The notes beneath the pieces were generated by a model. The model saw nothing but the letters and a program-made list of their open reading frames with translations. It did not search any database and was not told where the DNA came from. Both the position numbers and the translations under genes were made by a program. From the NCBI GenBank assembly GCA_938008005.1, contig CALLLZ010000079.1, positions 1 through 8,672 of the forward strand: a DNA stretch of 8,672 nucleotides, written 5' to 3'. Every line of letters begins with the position of its first letter. Position 1 is the stretch's first letter. The DNA is from an uncultured Marinicella sp. (GTDB lineage: Bacteria > Pseudomonadota > Gammaproteobacteria > Xanthomonadales > Marinicellaceae). This document shows, one piece after another, positions 7,067 through 8,672 of this stretch.

Positions 7067-7357
7067 GTATAACTGTATAATACGTTTATTGTAAAAATAT
7101 GGCAGCCAAACTGAGGAAAAAAGAATAGATCAGATCAGTTGTCCGTAAAGAAAAGTGAGAATAAAGTTTTTAACTTGAACCTTGAATTATCATAGATAGT
7201 TCGATTATTAATCAGCCAGGAATGTTAAAGATTAATTTTTTTAACAATTATTGTGTGATTAATTTATGCTTTAGAACATTGGTTTTAATATCGAAGACTG
7301 TTATTAGCTTTAATTTTTAAAAATCAGATTGAGTAGGGTAAATAGAAAAAATTTGTG

Positions 7358-7393
7358 AAAAACGTGCTTTTTTAGACTAAATAAGCCGTTTTT
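7358..7393. repeat. Imperfect inverted repeat ending in a T-run
   Basis: AAAAACGTGCTT (7358-7369) pairs with AAGCCGTTTTT (7383-7393) over 11 bp with one bulged base and a 13-base loop. A run of five T's forms the end of the stem, so it could act as a weak terminator for rightward RNA just before the cold-shock leader. The stem is mostly A-T, so confidence is low. Confidence 0.3.
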
Positions 7394-7412
7394 AAGTGTT
7401 TTATTCAGGTAA

Positions 7413-7435
7413 TTGTCATGTTGATACCCTATAAT
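7413..7435 (+). promoter_or_regulatory. Candidate distal promoter for the cold-shock gene
   Basis: A perfect TATAAT lies at 7430-7435. The nearest -35-like hexamer, TTGTCA (7413-7418), is only 11 bp away, which is too close for a normal sigma-70 promoter. If the -10 is used, the leader would be about 235 bases, longer than the roughly 160 of E. coli cspA. Confidence 0.3.
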
Positions 7436-7456
7436 GCATTCAAGTCAGACGCAAAT

Positions 7457-7476
7457 GTAAATCTTTATAGATTTAC
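7457..7476 (+). repeat. Leader hairpin 1 upstream of the cold-shock gene
   Basis: GTAAATCT-TTAT-AGATTTAC is a perfect 8-bp stem with a 4-base loop. If transcribed from the distal promoter it would lie near the 5' end of the leader. Confidence 0.45.
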
Positions 7477-7517
7477 TGAAGCGAGTTGAGAATATATGTA
7501 CCGAGACATTCTAATTC

Positions 7518-7536
7518 ATGAAGTCATTGGCTTCAT
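7518..7536 (+). repeat. Leader hairpin 2 upstream of the cold-shock gene
   Basis: ATGAAGTC-ATT-GGCTTCAT forms an 8-bp stem as RNA, counting one G-U pair, with a three-base loop. It lies midway between the distal promoter and the gene. Confidence 0.45.
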
Positions 7537-7552
7537 TTGTTCAAAACGACAT

Positions 7553-7581
7553 TTTACCTAAAATACTTTTCGTAACATAAT
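7553..7581 (+). promoter_or_regulatory. Candidate proximal promoter for the cold-shock gene
   Basis: TTTACC (7553-7558) and CATAAT (7576-7581) are separated by exactly 17 bp; they match the sigma-70 hexamers at 4 of 6 and 5 of 6 positions. This is the better-spaced of the two candidates. It would give a leader of about 90 bases that still contains the long-range stem next to the ribosome site. Confidence 0.45.
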
Positions 7582-7616
7582 GGATCTGATTTAACACAAA
7601 GTTCTTACATCGAAAC

Positions 7617-7654
7617 GGTGAATTCGACTGTAGGATTAAAATTTATTATTCACC
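7617..7654 (+). promoter_or_regulatory. Long-range leader stem just before the cold-shock ribosome site
   Basis: GGTGAAT (7617-7623) and ATTCACC (7648-7654) form a perfect 7-bp stem around a 24-base loop, ending 8 bases before the AGAAG ribosome site (7663-7667). Leaders of cspA-type genes refold with temperature to control access to the start. This stem is a candidate for such a switch; that role is inferred. Confidence 0.45.
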
Positions 7655-7676
7655 AAAAATTTAGAAGATTTATATT

Positions 7677-7883
7677 ATGAGTAAAGGTACAGTAAAGTGG
7701 TTTAATGCAGACAAAGGTTTCGGTTTTATCACTCCAGAAGATGGCGGCAAAGATTTATTTGTTCATCATTCAGAAATCCAAAGTGGCGGTGGTTTCGCTA
7801 CATTGAATGACGGTCAAGCCGTTGAATTCGAAGTTGGCCAAGGCCAAAAAGGTCCTTGTGCTAACAATGTAGTGCCTCAATAA
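7677..7883 (+). CDS. CspA-family cold-shock protein
   Basis: This 68-residue single cold-shock domain binds single-stranded nucleic acid and acts as an RNA chaperone. It opens MSKGTVKWFNADKGFGFI, with RNP1 as KGFGFI (13-18) and RNP2 as LFVHHSEI (27-34). The surface aromatics Trp8, Phe9, Phe15, Phe17, Phe28 and His30 are all present. Length and sequence are standard for the family. One small difference is GPCANNVVPQ near the C-terminus, where most members have GPQAANV, so a cysteine is present. The start has an AGAAG site 9 bases upstream and a structured leader; the transcript ends at a strong terminator, so it is a single-gene unit. Whether it is cold-induced or constitutive cannot be told from the protein, but the long structured leader favours regulated expression. 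Confidence 0.97.
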   Translation: MSKGTVKWFNADKGFGFITPEDGGKDLFVHHSEIQSGGGFATLNDGQAVEFEVGQGQKGPCANNVVPQ

Positions 7884-7902
7884 GAGCTCACTCCAGTACA
7901 AG

Positions 7903-7934
7903 AAAAAAAAGCCGGCCTTGTGCCGGCTTTTTTT
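7903..7934 (+). terminator. Intrinsic terminator of the cold-shock gene
   Basis: GCCGGC-CTTGT-GCCGGC has an A8 run before it and a T7 run after it, giving a very stable stem with a U-tract. The A-run on the other side means it could also stop RNA coming from the right. It ends about 40 bases before the acetyltransferase gene. Confidence 0.95.
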
Positions 7935-7974
7935 ATGTCTTTTATTAATTCATCAGTCCAGTTAAAATCAAGAT

Positions 7975-8469
7975 ATGAATGAGATTAATATTCGCCCTGC
8001 CACTACCAAAGATTTTCAAACCATTGAAAAACTCAACCAAGCAGCAATTAAAGCAACAGCTGCCATGGACTTGAAGCTCTTACAAACACTTCATAATTGG
8101 TCGAATTATCACAAAGTAGCTACACACCAAGGACAAGTTGTGGCTTTCCTATTAGTGATACCTCAAGGAAAACCCTACCAAAGTCCAAACTACCGATGGT
8201 TTAATGATCAGTATTCATCATTCCTATATGTAGATCGAATTGTGGTTGATGAGCACTTGATTGGATTGAAGATTGGAACCGTCTTATATCAAGACTTGTT
8301 CTCAAAAGCACGAGAATTGAATATAAAAGCCATTACCTGTGAATACAACATTAAACCCATGAACACAGCATCCAAAATATTCCATCAAAGACATGGTTTT
8401 AAAGAAGTGGCGACGCAGTGGTTAGAAAACAAAACCAAACAAGTCAGTTTACAAGTCGCCCAAATTTAA
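7975..8469 (+). CDS. GNAT-superfamily acetyltransferase, COG3818 type
   Basis: This 164-residue protein has one GNAT domain and probably transfers an acetyl group from acetyl-CoA to an unknown small molecule or peptide. It begins INIRPATTKDFQTIEKLN. It contains SPNYRWFNDQYSSFLYVDRIVV, the segment that marks the COG3818 group as I know it, then CEYNIKPMNTASKIFHQRHGFKEV. The last part corresponds to the usual N-x-AS-x-x-F-H-x-x-x-GF motif. The acetyl-CoA pyrophosphate loop, normally R/Q-x-x-G-x-G/A, reads I96-G-L-K-I-G101 here. Only the last glycine is kept, so activity or cofactor binding may differ. The ribosome site is weak (AAGAT), and only 40 bp separate it from the upstream terminator, so it must use a promoter overlapping that terminator or some read-through. 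It probably shares a transcript with the membrane-protein gene 20 bp downstream. Confidence 0.88.
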   Translation: MNEINIRPATTKDFQTIEKLNQAAIKATAAMDLKLLQTLHNWSNYHKVATHQGQVVAFLLVIPQGKPYQSPNYRWFNDQYSSFLYVDRIVVDEHLIGLKIGTVLYQDLFSKARELNIKAITCEYNIKPMNTASKIFHQRHGFKEVATQWLENKTKQVSLQVAQI

Positions 8470-8489
8470 CTTCTAATGGCATAGCAATA

Positions 8490-8672
8490 ATGAAATACAA
8501 AGTATATTTATTGATGGTTTTTATGATTGGCCTCATTAATTTTTTACCTGTTTTTGGCCTGTTCTCTGCAGCTCAGCTCTCACAAGGCTACGGTATTGAA
8601 TTGAATAACAATGAACTGGAAGTGCTGATGCGTCATCGTGCTTTGTTGTTTGGTATCTTGGGTGGTTTTGTT
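8490..8672 (+). CDS. Small integral membrane protein, 3' end outside window
   Basis: The first 61 residues are in the window. A hydrophobic segment (about 5-28, with MIGLINFLPVFGLFS) is followed by a polar stretch GYGIELNNNELEVLMRHRALL and the start of a second hydrophobic segment, FGILGGFV. This pattern (GLINxLPV-G-xS, YG, LxxLMRHRALLFGxLG) is one I recall from a family of small membrane proteins of about 120-140 residues, some mislabelled in databases as phosphopantetheine adenylyltransferase. It has no nucleotidyltransferase motif and I infer no function. It begins 20 bases after the acetyltransferase stop, with no clear ribosome site; the two are probably co-transcribed. Confidence 0.7.
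   Translation, partial: MKYKVYLLMVFMIGLINFLPVFGLFSAAQLSQGYGIELNNNELEVLMRHRALLFGILGGFV

Larger units (their letters stand above)
6724..7400. other. Long AT-rich region without a recognisable gene
   Basis: Stop codons are dense in all frames except for a 72-codon minus-strand frame (6767-6985). That frame opens on GTG with no ribosome site and has no family features I know. I see no transposase remnant, no tRNA and no array. Two imperfect stem-loops (7033-7066 and 7358-7393) are listed separately. Much of this stretch could hold an unannotated small RNA or be decayed sequence. Confidence 0.4.

Noticed and set aside
7027..7075. Integron attC site
   Set aside because: The stem-loop lacks the RYYYAAC and GTTRRRY core boxes at its ends, and no integrase or cassette gene is nearby.
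7418..7561. Two tiny plus-strand frames (7418-7489, 23 residues; 7496-7561, 21 residues) in the cold-shock leader
   Set aside because: The first has an AGGT about 7 bases upstream, so a leader peptide is not excluded, but it overlaps the distal promoter -10 and such short frames are common by chance. No conserved peptide is recognisable.

Overview
The window is AT-rich, chromosome-like DNA that looks gammaproteobacterial, with no mobile-element gene, RNA gene or CRISPR array that I can see. The response regulator closely follows the RstA pattern, and its operon encodes MipA/OmpV and DUF3019 proteins. The first gene belongs to a secreted family I associate with marine Gammaproteobacteria. A secreted protein ends in ...LIFKDGYE, a tail I associate with Marinicella, Wenzhouxiangella and Xanthomonadales-like bacteria. 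A Marinicella-like marine host is therefore my best guess; this is inference, not an identification.

Left part (1-5649, all minus strand). Read in the direction of transcription, the order is: MipA/OmpV-family outer-membrane protein (5649-4777), DUF3019 periplasmic protein (4769-4341), RstA-like response regulator (4344-3640), RstB-like histidine kinase (3640-2327), SIMPL/DUF541 secreted protein (2223-1531), and a large secreted protein of unknown function (1429 to beyond base 1). The first four genes form a tight operon: a 7-bp gap, then an ATGA overlap, then a TAATG overlap. Just upstream of its first gene is a direct repeat of TGTAAC that matches the E. coli RstA box as I remember it at all but one defined position. 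It abuts a weak -35 and a good -10, so the RstA-like regulator probably controls its own operon. The kinase would sense an envelope signal, perhaps with the MipA/DUF3019 pair. The last gene is open for about 471 codons, but its only good ATG is out of frame by one base at a run of seven A's.

Middle (5650-7676). A divergent plus-strand gene (5957-6694) encodes a small exported protein with a carbohydrate-binding-like beta-sandwich and the FKDGYE tail. About 980 bp without a convincing gene follows. The part nearest the next gene has several stem-loops and two candidate promoters, and looks like a structured leader for the cold-shock gene.

Right part (7677-8672, plus strand). A CspA-family cold-shock protein ends in a textbook intrinsic terminator. 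It is followed by a GNAT acetyltransferase of the COG3818 type with an altered acetyl-CoA loop, and the start of a small membrane protein that runs off the window.
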